From: Dermatemys mawii
Taxonomy: Eukaryota > Chordata > Testudines > Dermatemydidae
Assembly (NCBI GenBank): GCA_007922305.1
Contig: ML677334.1
Span: 19,204,291-19,268,290 of the forward strand
DNA: 64,000 nt
Direction: 5' to 3'
Shown piece by piece: positions 24,321-37,800 of this stretch. A program made the translations under genes and the position numbers. Every line of letters starts with the position of its first letter. Positions within the stretch are counted from its first letter, which is position 1. The notes beneath the pieces are model-generated. The model worked only from the letters and a program-made list of their open reading frames with translations. It was not told the origin of the DNA and did not search any database.

Positions 24321-25330
24321 CAGCACCGTTCTACAAAGCTCAATACCAAATGTACAATTAATGAGCCATACTCTACTAGGAATAAGCCGTGCCTGTCTGT
24401 GGATTATGAGTGTGTGGCATAGATTTGGTTGCAATTCTTGGGTGGTAGCAGACATGTGGCTCTCTGCCTTATGCCTCCCAAAGCACCTAAGGCATGTTTC
24501 CAAAGCCTCACTATGCACACCACAATGTGCATACAGCTGTGGTCAAAATATGATAGAACACCCATGGCATATGTTTACCAAAGTATTTGGTATACTTTGA
24601 AAGGTTGCTGGGAAACAGGTGGGCCTTGCAAGGAAATTAATTCACTGCCAATATTCACTGACGCTGAGAAAACCTTGCAAAAGTGCAGTATAAATTAGAT
24701 GTGTTTTTTAAACAGGGACCTGGTATGATGCCGTTTGGTTGCTTCATATTATTAAATTGCGCAATATATTTCAATAATCTTTTTACATAGCGTCTTTTGA
24801 ACTAAAGATATCTTCAAATACTTCACAAAAGTGAATCTAGAACTACGTACAGAAGTTAATTAAAAGAAATCAAAGCTATTTTTCTTATAAAAGGCCATCT
24901 CTAATAAAAAAACCTTGACTATTATGATGACAAGTTAATTCTAGTGTACAGGAGACACTTGTATGCACACATATGTATTCTCATAAAATTTATAAATACT
25001 ATTGTTTATTTTAGAAGTCTCTAATAAACAGTAAGGGCCACATTTTCAAAGGGTCCTCTATGCAGCATCTCTCTGCATAAACACAGCGATGTGCATGCAC
25101 ACCACACTTACACAGTTTGTGCACACAAATGCTAGAATTTACACAGTCAGAAGTCTTTGCACTTACTATCTAAATGGAGGTAAGTGTGTACAAATTCTTT
25201 CACAATGTGCAAAAAAAATTTGTTACATGTAATATTGAACAGGTACCCGATTACAGACAGTTCATCGTCCACATGGCTAGTGGTTCTCATTGCAGTTCCA
25301 ACATACTCTGCCACTTGTATCCACTGGGAT

Positions 25331-26279
25331 TAGGGTTGCCAGGCATCAGTTTTCGACCAGAATGCCCAGTTGAAAAGGGACCCTGGCAGCTCTGGTCAGC
25401 ACAGCTGACCAGGCTGTTAAAAGTCTGGTTGGTGGTACAATGGGGCTAAGGCAGGCTCCCTGTATGTCCTGGCTCTACGCGGCTCCTGGAAGCAGCCAGC
25501 GTGTCTCTGCGGCCCATAGGCACAAGGTTGGCCATGGGAGCTCCAAGTGCTAACCCCGCCCCGAGTGCTGACTCCGCAGCTCCTATTGTCTGAGACTGCA
25601 GCCAATGGGAGCTATGGGGATGGTGCCTGTAGGTACGGGCAGTGTGCAGAGATCCCTGGCCCCTTTATCTAGCTTCCCTGTTCGCTTCAGGAGCTGTGTG
25701 GAGCCAGGGCAGGCAGGGAACCTGCCTCAGCCCTACTGAGCTGCTGATGGTGAGCCTGCTGAGGTAAGCATCTTCTGGGCAGAGCCTGCACCCCAACCTC
25801 CTGCTCCAGATCATAAACTCCTCCTGCACCCTAGCTCCTTTCCAGAGCCCAACCTCTGCCCAGCCCTGAGCCCACTCCTGCACCCAAACTCCCTCCTGCT
25901 CCTCAACCCCTTGCCCCAGCTCTGAGTTCTCTCCTGTAACCAAAACCCCTCATCCCCAGCCCCACCCCAGAGTTTACATCCCCAGCTGGAGCCCACAGAG
26001 CTTCCTGAACCCCAACCTGCTGCCCCAGCTCTGAGCCATTCCTGTACTCTGAACCCTCCAGCCCGGAGACCCCTCCTGCACCTCCTGCCCAACCCCAAGC
26101 CTGTACCCCCAGCTGGAGCCTTCATAAGCTTCAGCACCCCAACCCGGTGAAAGTGAGTGAGGCTAGGGGACAGCGAGCGATGGGAGGAGCGGGGAATGGA
26201 GTGAATGGGGGAGTGGGACCTCAGAGAAGGGTGGGGCAGGGATGTTTGGTTTTGTGTGATTAGAAAGTTGGCAACCCTA
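25331..26279. mobile_element. Long non-autonomous hAT element (TAGGGTTGCCA family)
   Basis: Begins TAGGGTTGCCAGGCATCAG and ends GTTGGCAACCCTA, the same inverted ends as the 123-base element at 3723. Flanks are only partly alike (CTGGGATT left, ATGGGAAC right), so the 8-base duplication has decayed. The 949-base body is GC-rich, with many CCTGCACCC/CCCCAGC units in its right half, which explains long but meaningless open frames on the minus strand. No transposase. Confidence 0.75.
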
Positions 26280-27075
26280 ATGGGAACTTTTCTCGTTATG
26301 ATGACAGGGTTGTAAAATAGCTTAGTAAATGTTTGAGAGTGCAGCAGAAGATTAAGTAGCTAGTCAAGTAAAAGGCCCATCTCGAATGGAAGTAAATAGA
26401 CTATGAAAGGTTCACTGAAACTTAGAGAAAACCTAAAAGTTCTTACAAAAGTAGCTTTCCCCCTTTCATCTTAAGGGAGGAAGTTTCTGGATGTGGATCT
26501 TCAGGATCTGAACCTAGAATTTAAGTTCAAGGCAAATGTAAAAAATGTGAGATTTTGTGGATTCACGTATGTTTTTAACAGCCCTACATGACAAAGTTTT
26601 GTTATAATTTTGCTCTCTTTTCTGGTAACAGCACTCTCACAGCTACAGGGCAAACTCTGCCATAGACCCCTTCTTATGCCTCTTGAGTGAACCCATACTG
26701 GTGACAGGCCACTCTGGGTAGAACCAATTGGTGCAAACAAACTCAGATTGGGTCTCTGGGGTACAATCCCCCATTTCCCAATCATGTTTATATGATGGAC
26801 TCAAGAATGTTTTGCAGCTCTAAACCCTTCAATTCAGGGACCTATGACCAGCGAGTTGACTAAAGCGACTCAAAAGCAGTGTCTTCAAAACAAAGCATTA
26901 TTTACAAATTCCCTCAAAGATACAAAGCACAAGGGTAAAAACAAACAAAGACCTATATTACATGGGTCTTACTTACACTTTAATCTCTCTTTGCCATGTT
27001 TTGTAAAGTCCCGTCAGGCCAGCAAACGTCCATCTCTGGCTGGGAGAAACTGTTAGATTCATAGCAAGCTCTTTC

Positions 27076-27225
27076 TGGGCACATCTACACTGCCAAAAAC
27101 CAAAAACAAACAAACAAAAAATCCCAACCCACAGCAGCGAGTTTCAGAGCCCAGGCTCCAGTGACTTGGGCTTATGCTATAGAGTTAAAAATAGCAGCGT
27201 AGAAATTCCTCCTGGGGCTCTGACA
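27076..27225. mobile_element. Harbinger-like MITE fragment (GGGCACATCTACACTGC end)
   Basis: GGGCACATCTACACTGCC at 27078 matches the end type of the element at 46176 (GGGTATATCTACACC). The interior CAGGCTCCAGTGACTTGGGCTTATGC and AGCAGCGTAG are compatible with that family. The right end is not clear. Confidence 0.4.
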
Positions 27226-28650
27226 CCCAGTCAGGGGGCTTCTAGGCTTTATGTCCTGTAATGGCTTAGTATTCCCTTTGATCTCTCTCTCCTCAGCCTT
27301 GACAAAACACTGTGCTTTCACCCATGGTTGGGGCTGAGGAGTAGCTATAAACCTGGCTATTGTGTTTGTTGGGATATGTCTTATCTAGGTCTTTTATTGC
27401 CTTTCCTGCTTGATTCCTTTAACATTTCCTTTTGAACTAACTCTAGAGCAAATAACCCATAATAAACAACCCACAGAGAGACATGCACTGTATTCATACA
27501 AAACAATACAGATATTTCCTAGGTCATCTCAAGCACAAAGCTAAGTGCCCTTTGTTAAGGTCTCAGGGTACAACCGTAGTCCTACAGAAATCAATGGCAA
27601 GATTCCCACTGACGTCAATGTTTCAGATATTTTTTCTCTGCTTCCTTCTGCGTTATTTCACAGAAAAACTGTGAAGCAGTTAAGTTGAGTTTTTCCACAT
27701 TTCCATCTTCTAGAGATCATAGTATTGCGGACAGATCTGGCTCAAATTAACTAAACCAATGGGCCATATTCTTCTGTAAATCCAGAGGAATGCTTCAATC
27801 CTACTATTCAAATTTGGCTCATTGACTACAGTACAGCTGAGGTACACCTCCTTACACAAGGGCTGAATTTGGCACAAATCTGTTCCCAATAACTTGATAG
27901 TCTATAAGATCAAAATGTTCCCAAACACTTTCATAGCAAGGGCCACATTTTAATACAAAGATTGTCTCATGGACACTCCCTTCCTGATTTCACAGGTCAC
28001 CTAAACATCTCTGTGCCAATGACAGTAATTGCTTACATATAAAAATCTTAGGAAAGCAATTGCAATGTGAACAGTTGGAACTTGGAAATAAGTCAGCACC
28101 ACAGCTGGGATTTCTATAGGAATCTAAGGGAGTTTGGTACCCAACTCTCATTGAATTTCAATGGAATTTAGTCTCAAAAGGATACAAAATGCATTTAACT
28201 TATTTAGGCTTCTTTGAAAACCCCAGCCTACAGGACTAGCCTGCTCTTTGCTGATCACTAGTGAGGGGGCCACTAGTCACAATCTGGGAATGGGAACTTC
28301 TGTTCTAGAAGATGGACATGCCCAAAAATTCATCGTAGGCTTTGATAGAACAGTTCATTGTGAACCAAGAGACACAAAGATCAGTGAAACAAATAAAGGG
28401 GTGTTTCTGTGTCAGGGGTATCTAGAGCACAGGAAAGGTACCTTTTAAATCTGTGTAGTTTAATTGTATACATCAAAAATAGATTAAATACAGATTTGGC
28501 CCTGTTTTATCTTGATCTGACCAAACTTCCCCAGCTTCCTGCTGGTGTTATGATGGACAAATCAGTGTTGTGCCCCAGAAGTCTTTACAGCATGAGTGAG
28601 TGGGAGGTTTTTTAGTTACCTTGGTCTTTTTTTTCCCCTCTTTCAGGAAA

Positions 28651-28824
28651 ATGGCTATCGATGCTCTGCGTCTAGCAAACACTGCCTTTGCAGTTGATAT
28701 GTTCAAAAAATTGTGTGAGAAGGACAAAACAGCCAATATTGTTTTTGCTCCACTGTGTACTTCAACTTCTCTGGCTCTGGCATATAAAGCTACCAAAGGT
28801 GACACCGCAACCCAAATGATAAAG
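28651..28824 (+). CDS. SERPINB5: SERPINB5 coding exon 1 (residues 1-58)
   Basis: The acceptor TTTCAG ends at 28646, four leader bases follow, then ATG at 28651. It encodes MAIDALRLANTAFAVDMFKK through ATQMIK and ends at AAG/GTGAGT in phase 0. It corresponds to helices hA and hB. An in-frame ATG at 28600 lies upstream of the acceptor in the intron and is not used. Confidence 0.95.
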
Positions 28825-31800
28825 GTGAGTCTCTAGCTTCACTTTTAGGTATAAAATTATGCCATTGGCCATTACAGACTATGTATTTACTTATAGTCTT
28901 TTTAAAGCTGAACTTCTCTCCTAGGTAATAATATACGGTAAAAGCTCTTCCAACATGTGTATGTGTCGGAAAGGGCATGGTTTAGGTCTATTGCACCAAG
29001 ACTTGCATCTCTTTCAGACCAGGGTTTACTCCTGGGGAATTCTGTGCCAAAAATTTTAAAATTTTGCACCAAAAAAATAAAAATTCTCTACACATTTTAA
29101 AATTCTGCAAAATTCTGCATATTTTGTCAAAATAACACAATGTAATCATGTCAGTTTCAATTCTTTTGGTAATTTACTTAAAAATATCTCTGAGCAACTA
29201 TTTCTATAACAATACAGAAAACAAAAGAGAATCAAGAAATGTTTTTTGACAAATAGATTCCTTACTAGACATAGTAATACAGAACTCTGGGTAATAATTC
29301 ATTAAAACTAAAATACAAAATCATATTTTCCCCACCCCTCAGAAGCAGTGCAAAGGCTTGGGGGAAGCAGGGTTAATGGAGGAGCTTAGGGAAAGAAAAA
29401 TAATTGCTGGGAAGGAGCCTGAGTCTGAACTTAGAGGATTTCTGGGGGTGGGTGGGAGAAGTATGGAACAATTTTTTGGCAGGGAGTGGGAGGGATTGTT
29501 AGGGAGCCTTCACCATGCAGACTTTGGCTGACCTCTTGTGACAAAGTGGGGATATTCCCTGGTTATGTTGTAGGTGAGTCTTACTCTTGAGCCTATGTGA
29601 GATTTACTGTTTTGCATGAATACTGTGCGTGTCTCAGTTTCCCTGTGTCCTGCACCAATACCTCGGTGGTGGGAATAGGGGTGTGTGGCTTTGGCTGAGA
29701 CCTCTGGCGAAGGTGAGGCTGATCCAGCTGCCTGCACATATGCTATGACCAGTGCCCTTCGTAACCTCAGCCCCAGGATGGGGATACAACCAGATGACGG
29801 TCAGGTGCATCTTTGCCCAGGAAACGAGACAAAGACAAGGAGAAGCAACAGGGGTATCAGAGCTTGGGTCGCTGGAAGCTGGGCAGTCTCCTTGGGGGGA
29901 CTGAAAGAGGGGGAGTCCAGGGTTTCTGGCCCAGGACTCCCCAAGATGGACTTCTGATTTCTGTGCTAACAAGTTCTATTCTACACTGTGTTCCTGTCGA
30001 CTATTAAGCTTCTGTTTTACTGGTTGGCTGAGAGTCACATCTGACTGCAGAGTGGGATGCAGGGCCCTCTGGCTTCCCCAGGAGTCCTGCCCAGGCAGAC
30101 TTGCTGTAGGAAGCGCATGGCGTGGAAGAGGATGCTGAATGCTCTGAAGTCAGATCCAGGAAGGTCAAAGCTGTGTAAGCTTCTTGCTCTGGAAATAGTC
30201 TGCTTAGAGAGGGGAGGTATGCTACACCAGAGTCCTGACTGGCCTCAAATGGAGTAGTTCCAGAGCATCGCCCGGAGACTCTGTGGCACCCCTAGCCTCT
30301 CTTATTCAGTCAGGCACATCTGCCCCTGTCTCCATGTGTCCCTGCACCATCCACCGCCATGTGTCCTTGCATCCTCACTCAGTCACCCTTTCTCTCCCCA
30401 TCCCCATGTATCCCTTTATCCTCCTCTCCTCTGTACCCATCTGTTTCTGAACCCTCATTCAGCCACCTTCTCCTCCTGTCCCCATGTGGCCCTGCATCCC
30501 CACCCCCTTATAGTCCTGTACTTCAGAGCCAGCCCCCTCCCCTTGTCCCCACGTATCCCTTGGCCCTCTCCCCCATCACCATTTGTTCAGGTGTCCCCAC
30601 CCATCCCTCCATTCCCATGTGGCCCGGCACCCCCACTCAGCCACACCCCTCCTCTCATGTGGCCCTGCACCTGCTCCCCCCATCCCCATGTGGTCCTTCA
30701 CCCCCACTTAACCATCTACTATCCTGCATCCCCTCCCCCTGTCCCCATATGTCCCTGCCCCCCCAATTCCATTCAGCCCTGCCCCAGTCTGTCCCCTCCA
30801 GCCCCTCTGAGCGACATCATGTGATCCCCTGCAGCAGTTCCATGCTATCTGGCCCACCATATACTGTGCCTCCTGATCTGGCCGCGTGGACAGGATGCTG
30901 TGAGAAAGGCAGCCTCTCTCTCTTTTCTGTCCTCAGCTGGGGCTGCTCACACCTGGGAGCAGCAGTTGTATTCTGGAAGCCCCTGGTGGGCAAAAGGAGT
31001 AAGTGCATCACCTTTCCAGTAGAATGTATTTTCTGTGGAAAAAACATTCTGCACAGCACATGAATTCTGTGCATGTGCAGTGGTGCAGAATTTCCCCAGG
31101 AGTACCAGGGTTCCACTGTGGTTTACTGCACAATTGAGGAGTATTGTTTACTGCACAAACTTTCAGGAGAATGGCTTTCTTACAGCACAATTCAGCATGA
31201 CTGGCAATGCCTGCTTAGGATAGGCCTGGTGTTTTAGCAGCAGGGTGTGTTTCAGGGATGTCTCGGGAAACATGCATAAAACAAATTTTGCCAAAATCCA
31301 TCAGTAGTCCAGTAGAATCTAAGCATTACGAACACTTCAGGAATGGAGGTTGTTCATAACTCTGAAATGTTCGTAACTCTGAACAAAACATTATGGTTGT
31401 TCTTTCAAAAGTTTACAACTGAACAGTGACTTAATACAGCTTTGAAACTTTACTATGCAGAAGAAAAATGTTGTTTTTCACTGTCTTAATATAAAGGAAA
31501 CAAGTACAGAAACGGTTTCCTTGCCAAATCTTTTTTTTAAACACTTTCTCTTTATTGTTTTAGTAGTTTACGTTTAACACAGGACTGTATAGTATTTACT
31601 TTTTTTTTCTTTTTTGTCCCTGCTGCTTTGCTCTGATTATATAAGTATGGTTCCAAATCAATTGTGTTGTTGACCAGTCAGTTCATACTCTGGTGTTCAT
31701 AACTCTGAGATTCTACTGTAAAAGTACTTAATTACATTGGCAATAAGATTCACCTTTTCCCCTGAAAGTAGTCAAGAGAGGCTTACTGCAGAAGAACAAG

Positions 31801-34800
31801 CAGTGATGACCATAGGTGCCGACTCCAGGGGTGCTCCGGGGCTGGAGCAGACATGGGGAAAAATTAGTGGATGCTCTGCATCCACTGGCAGCCAAACTCC
31901 CCTCCTCACCCCACCTCACCTCCACTCTCCTGAGCATGCCGTGTCCCTGCTCCTCTCCCTACCCCCTAGTGCTAGCCACTGCCAAACAGCTGTTTGATGG
32001 CGTAGCAAGCTCCAGGAGGGAGGCATGTGTGTGTATATATATAGTGACGGAATCAGACCAGAAGGATATAAGAGAGTGCTGGAAGGCAGGTATATTAGTC
32101 TCAGGATGTGCAGGTCCCTGTTCCCTGGATAGCCAAACAAAGGCTACTCCAGGCCAATCAAGACACCTGGGGCCAATTAAGAACCTTCTAGAAAGGAGTA
32201 GAAACAGCTAGCCTGATTGGGACACCTGAAGCCAATCAGGGACTGGCTGAAACCAGATAAAAACCTCCCAGTTAGTCAGGTGGGCTGTGGGTGTCAGGAG
32301 CTGTGGAAGGAATTTGTGCTGTTGGTGAAACTGAGTGGTGGACAACATATCATACAGAAGGAAGGAGGCCCTGAGATAAGGGTGAAGTGGAGTTTGAAGA
32401 AGCGGGGACCGCTGTGGGGAAGTAGCTCATGGAATTGTATTGTGTTTTGTGGATAAAAGGTCAGCCATCTTAGCTGATACTATTAGGGTCCCTGGGCTGG
32501 AGCCCGGAGTAGAGGGTGGGCCTGGGCTCCCCCCTCTTCCATACTGGCCTGTGATGAAGGTAAGTCACTAGGCGGTGACTCTTGCCAATAATCCAGAAAA
32601 GGGAGGTCACTCTGGGGCCTAGATGAGTTTCTGAGGCCCCTAAATCTGCCAGGAAGCACAGGACCCACAAGTACAAACTTGGAGCTTTGTCACAATATAT
32701 ACTTACATACTTCATCAGATGCATGGAGTGGAAAATACATACATATATCTTCTTACTGTATTTTCCACTCCATTCATCTGATGAAGTGGGTTTTAGCGCA
32801 CAAAAGCTTATACCCAAATAAATTTTAGTATCTAAGGTGCCACAAGTACTCCTCGTTATTTTTGCTGATACAGACTAACATGGCTACCATTCTAAAACCT
32901 ATTAAAAAGTAGGTTTCTAGCCCTCGTATTTGCAGAGAAAAGCATAAAAATGTGACCAGGGGGCACCTGAAAGGCTTAGAAGCCATAAGAAAATTAAAAA
33001 GAATCCAGCACTACTATTACTTATTTTTTTTTTAAATCTCATGACCTTTTGGAACCTGACTCATGATTTTTGAATGCTTGGGTTTTGCATTTTTGAGTTA
33101 GCTACCCAATCATCAGCTGTATTTTTCATGTCACTGTAGTTGCTGGCACCTGATTACTTTTTAAGCAATTCTGCTTCCGCTCCCCCTTCACCCTGAATAG
33201 TTTATATACCATTGTGTTGTTTAAAAGCCACTCTGCCCTGTTCACTAATTCTTTGTGAGGTGTAAATACATAAGAAGTATGAACTACTGAAACCATACTG
33301 TATTTAAGGTCAGTGGATAAAAATAGTAATATTTCCTTACCTTAAAGTTATAATTCAATAAAAGTTTGGTAATTTGCTTCAAATGTTTAAAAATTTGCAG
33401 CAGTTCTGATCCTAAGAATGACTTTTTCTCAAGCTACAAGAGGTTACTCAAAGTTTTTTGGATGGACTGGAATTTATGGACACAGTGACAGCCCAATGCT
33501 GAAAAGGCAAATGTGATTAGCATCACTTGCATGAGTAATCCTAATGATTTCAGTGCAACTGTTTCCACAAATAATGTTACAGGATCAGGACCTTAGATTT
33601 ATGTGCGATTTGTAAACAGGGCTCATAAGGGGAGAAAGAAGCTTTGTTACCATTGTAACAAATGATGATAAGGAGCAATGACAGTGGCCACATACTAGTA
33701 CTGTTTATTACTGAACAGCTAGGGGTTTTAAGCCAAGAAAGACACATAATATCTTAACATGTTCATTAACAGGCACTCCATTTAGAAGACGTCAAAGATG
33801 TTTTGTTTGGGTTCCAAACAGTAACGTCTGATGTTTCCAAACTCAGCTCTTTCTTTTCACTGAAAATGGTCAAACGGCTCTATGTAGAAAAGTCTCTTAA
33901 TCCTACCACGGTAAGTAGTTAAGGAATACACTTGATCGGCTGCTTGGCCAATGTATTCACTGGCCATGCAGACCTTATGGTTATTTTAACATAATAGACT
34001 GTCTCTGTTTGGCTGTTACTGTATTGGTCTCAGAATTAAAATGTATTTATTAACTTAAACTGCATTTCTTTCTAAATTTTTTTAAATCAAACCAACTTAT
34101 CAAAATGCCTAGCCTACTGTTGGTGCTATACAAGTTATTAATAATAAAAAATCTCTTCCTATCAATGATATAGTAATTTTAGAAAGTAAGCCCCCTTACT
34201 TAAAATTGATATGATAGTTTACTAATTTCCATCTAGCTATACATGAGCATCGACTATTGAAATAAAAAACAAAGTTACAAAGTCAAGTGCTTAGAAATTA
34301 CATAATGCTAGAATTAAAGTCACTACCTTACCTCTGCCTCCTTGTGCACATGCATTATGTTAGTCTTTAAATATATGATCACATCACATTTTTTGCCTTC
34401 CCCTGGGTCTCCCTTTCCCATCAAATATAAATGACTTTTCTGTGCCTTGAAGACCCTGCACAACATAGTAACACTATTAATCAGCTTTAAAACATGAGTG
34501 TCTGAAATTGTTTTACCTAGGACAGGTGTTCAACATTTTTCTTTCTGAGGCTGCAGTGAATCTAATGCTGGCCCTGCTTGGAGGGATCCCCAGAAACCTG
34601 CTTGCGGCCCCTCATGGGCCCTGGACCCCTGGTTGAAAAGCACTGACCCAGAGGACTGTAATCACCTAAGAATCGATTTTTAGCTCTCTCTCTGTTTTTC
34701 CAGGCTGAACATTTAACAGGATTCTGTGTAGTGTCAGTTTCGCTGTTTTCCCTATAGAGTCGGTTTCACTTATTTGTTATGGGTCATTTTCCTTGTGATT

Positions 34801-37800
34801 GTAAAACTAAGATCATTAGAATGGGGAGCCAGGGCAGTCTATTACCTGAAACTATTTTTTACTCACATCTGGAAACTGACTTGATATCAAGCTAGTGTCA
34901 CTTTAAATTAAGAAAAACAGGACCAAAGAAAAAAGTTCTCTTCCCCCCAACAATTACTGTATAGCTTTCACCAATTACAGTTTTATTTTCCTAATATCAG
35001 TCTTGAAGTTTTCAAGTACAAGACATGCTTAAATTTTAATTTAAATAATGAGTGGTTAGTGGAAGCAAATAAAGGCCTCTTGTGATATATTCTTTAGAGG
35101 GTATATTAGACTTTGTCAGATCTGTGACACCTGCTGACTCCTATAAAGGGTCACCACACTGAGGACCATTCAATTTTTAGGATCACCAGGAAGAGCTGTA
35201 GTGTTATGATCTTAAATAGGCATGCATTATAAAATTACAATATCATAAAAAAATAAAATTGCCTATAAACTGCATGCTATATAAGTATTATTATATCTGC
35301 TCTATATTAGTTTAGTAGTAATATTTGTTATTAGATGGAAACATTGTGTCAAATAAGTAACACCATCAAGTAAGTAATGTACAATGTAGAATGTTAACAT
35401 TTTATTGTAATTTTATCTTAATAAAAATATTAAAAAATAAAACAAAAAAGAGTTAAGTTTCTAGTAGCAGTGTTAATACTTCTGCATTGCACATCTTATG
35501 TGGTTTTATGCTAAGTCTTTTATGATGAACAGCAATAAATTAAGCTACACATGTCTATCGAGACAAATAGGAGCTGAATTACTACATGCAGTACAGGTAC
35601 ATCAAAGTTACATCTAGAACCTTAACTTCGGCATTGCCTGATTTTTGGAAACTGCCACTGTGCAATTAACTTTGCATTAACTGGGTTTATTTGCATTTAA
35701 TGGGCCATATTTTTTAAAAAAGGAAAAGCATTAAGGCAGCATTAACTCTCAGAATAATCCCACGTGATTAAGATGGTTAAGAACCTTTTCTGCTAATTTA
35801 AACATTTATGTCAGGATAAGAATGTCAGCTTCCTTACAGCTGTATAAATATTTAAACTACTTGAAAGCTTTACAGTAAAACAGCTTTAAGGCACAATAGG
35901 CATTTATGCTGGGTTCAGAATTTGTCACCTCAAGTTCTTCAGATCATAAACTTGTGAGCCAAAGGCTCAAAAAGAGAGAATGTGTAAGTATGCCCCTAAT
36001 TTACACACACACACACATTATGATTATGTATATCAGGTTTTGAAGCACAGCTGTTTTTTCACTTGTGTGGGAAAAACCAAGTGTGACAATTAAAAAGAAA
36101 CGAAAGTGATTGTTTGCTTTTTCAACATGCAGAACTCAAAAATGGCTGAAGAGATTTCATTCAAAATTAAAACCTCCTTTGAACGGAGCTCAAGCATGGG
36201 AAATTTCAGCCCCAAAGCTGATTTTTTTCAGAATACTAAAATACAGTGAGAACAAAGCTATAATCATATAAACTGTTTTTCAGCCTTATTTTAATGATGA
36301 CCTAATAGCATCCATTAAACTCTTCAAATATATTGTCAGGATGTTGAAGATGTAGATTGTGTGAATAGTCTGTTTTTACCAATCATTTGCAATAGGAAGA
36401 CCATGAATGTGATGTCATTTTATTGTCTCAAATTGTGGGAAGATGGACACTTTTTAAAGGCCATAGGTTAATTTATTCCTGCATGTAAAACAATTGAACC
36501 TTGACTCCTGTTGAACCTCTGAGTTGATGACATTCACAGGATCTCTCTGTGTCAAATGAACCCATGTGGTAGGAATGCACACGATGTATTTGGCTCTTCG
36601 TGTCTTTCAGGAGTTTATCAATGCCACCAAGAGACCTTTTCCATCTGAACTGGAACTAGTAGACTTCAAAGAAAAGACTGAGGAAACCAGGCAGCAGATC
36701 AACAAATCTGTTTCGGAGCTAACTGATGGCAAGTATAGTTTAATCCAGGAGACCCCACTTAACATCTCTGAAGAGAAATCGGAATTCTGTTCCCTTGTGA
36801 CATTTTTGTATTAACATGTTCAGATAAATATATAGTGAAAGAAACGGGAGCATGCTTTTTTTAGTGTGATCCTTATGATTAATGATGTTAAATATATTCT
36901 GACATAGAAAAGATGTAGTAGTGAAATTGAACTAAGGACTAGATTGTGAAAGCCATCCAGATGGGTCGTGGATTCTGAGGAGGTCAGTCAGGGGCAGGAA
37001 GTGGGTGGGGGTCAGATAGGAGGCAGGGCCAGGCTGTTTGGGGAGGCAAAAAGTTTGCCCACCCCTGGTGTATTTACTAAGCACTCACAGGATTTCTTGG
37101 TCACTGGTACCCCAGTGGTAGAGTATGACATTAGATGTACATGATTCAGGTTTTCATTTTTCCAGAACTGGCACAGATGGGATTGTGCGGGTAGCTTGTA
37201 CTGCCTATTTTGTGCCTAAATCTGTGCATGAAGAGAAGTTATGAGTCTAGAATGCTGTCAATCCAGTTCCTTTCATGACATTGTTAAAGTTTTAGAATGT
37301 CTGGAACAAACAAACAACCAATCCACCTATGACTTTAAAGTGTACTTTGTGGTACTTGGTAGCGTGCTATAACTGAAATAGCACTTCTTGCTTTTTCCCA
37401 TTGGTCTGAAACCATCTCAATATGAAATTAGCAGCAACTAGCTTTCAACTTTGCCTTTTGCTCCCAAAATTACAAACTGTATCTCACAGAAGCTTGCGAT
37501 AGAAGGCTGAAGCTCACTAGCCATTACCTTTCGGTATCTAATGTCTGAATGGCTGCAGCTCTCTCATAAGAGCACCTGCTCTTTACCCATGACCACAATG
37601 GATCAAATTAATTAAACTCCATTACTTCCAAGGCAGTTACACCAAAGATGAATTTGGTCTCCAATCCTTGAAATATTCCTTGTAAAAAATGTAACCAACT
37701 ATAAAAATAAAATAACCGTCTGTAACTATTTCACTAAAAATGAAAGTTCAATAGCTTTTAAGAAATTTCTTGATTTTTCCTATATTGGGTATTTTTTAAT

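Larger units (their letters stand above)
29027..31104. mobile_element. 2.1-kb non-autonomous hAT element carrying a nested LTR
   Basis: Starts TACTCCTGGGGAATTCTG and ends CAGAATTTCCCCAGGAGTA, an inverted pair. It is flanked by a perfect 8-base duplication CCAGGGTT (29019-29026 and 31105-31112). About a third of its length is a solo LTR (29537-30288) and another part is a C-rich degenerate tandem array. No transposase is recognisable. Confidence 0.9.
28825..33772 (+). other. SERPINB5: SERPINB5 intron after coding exon 1, about 70% transposon
   Basis: 4948 bases from GTGAGT to AACAG. Five recognisable repeats (29027-31104, 31310-31718, 31809-32010, 32043-32694, 32705-32893) make up about 3.5 kb. 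The remainder at both ends is unique-looking. Confidence 0.85.

Noticed and set aside
25665..26137. Overlapping minus-strand open frames rich in Gly, Gln and Trp
   Set aside because: They are produced by a CCTGCACCC/CCCCAGC-rich part of a non-autonomous hAT element.
30336..31063. 162- and 234-residue Pro/Ser/His-rich open frames
   Set aside because: A C-rich degenerate tandem repeat inside a transposon keeps two frames open; there is no protein-like structure.
36733..36738. GT donor just downstream of the proposed GC donor in SERPINB5
   Set aside because: Joining at GTATAG to the next exon yields an in-frame stop (GGC AAG TAA) and loses the conserved LTDG boundary.
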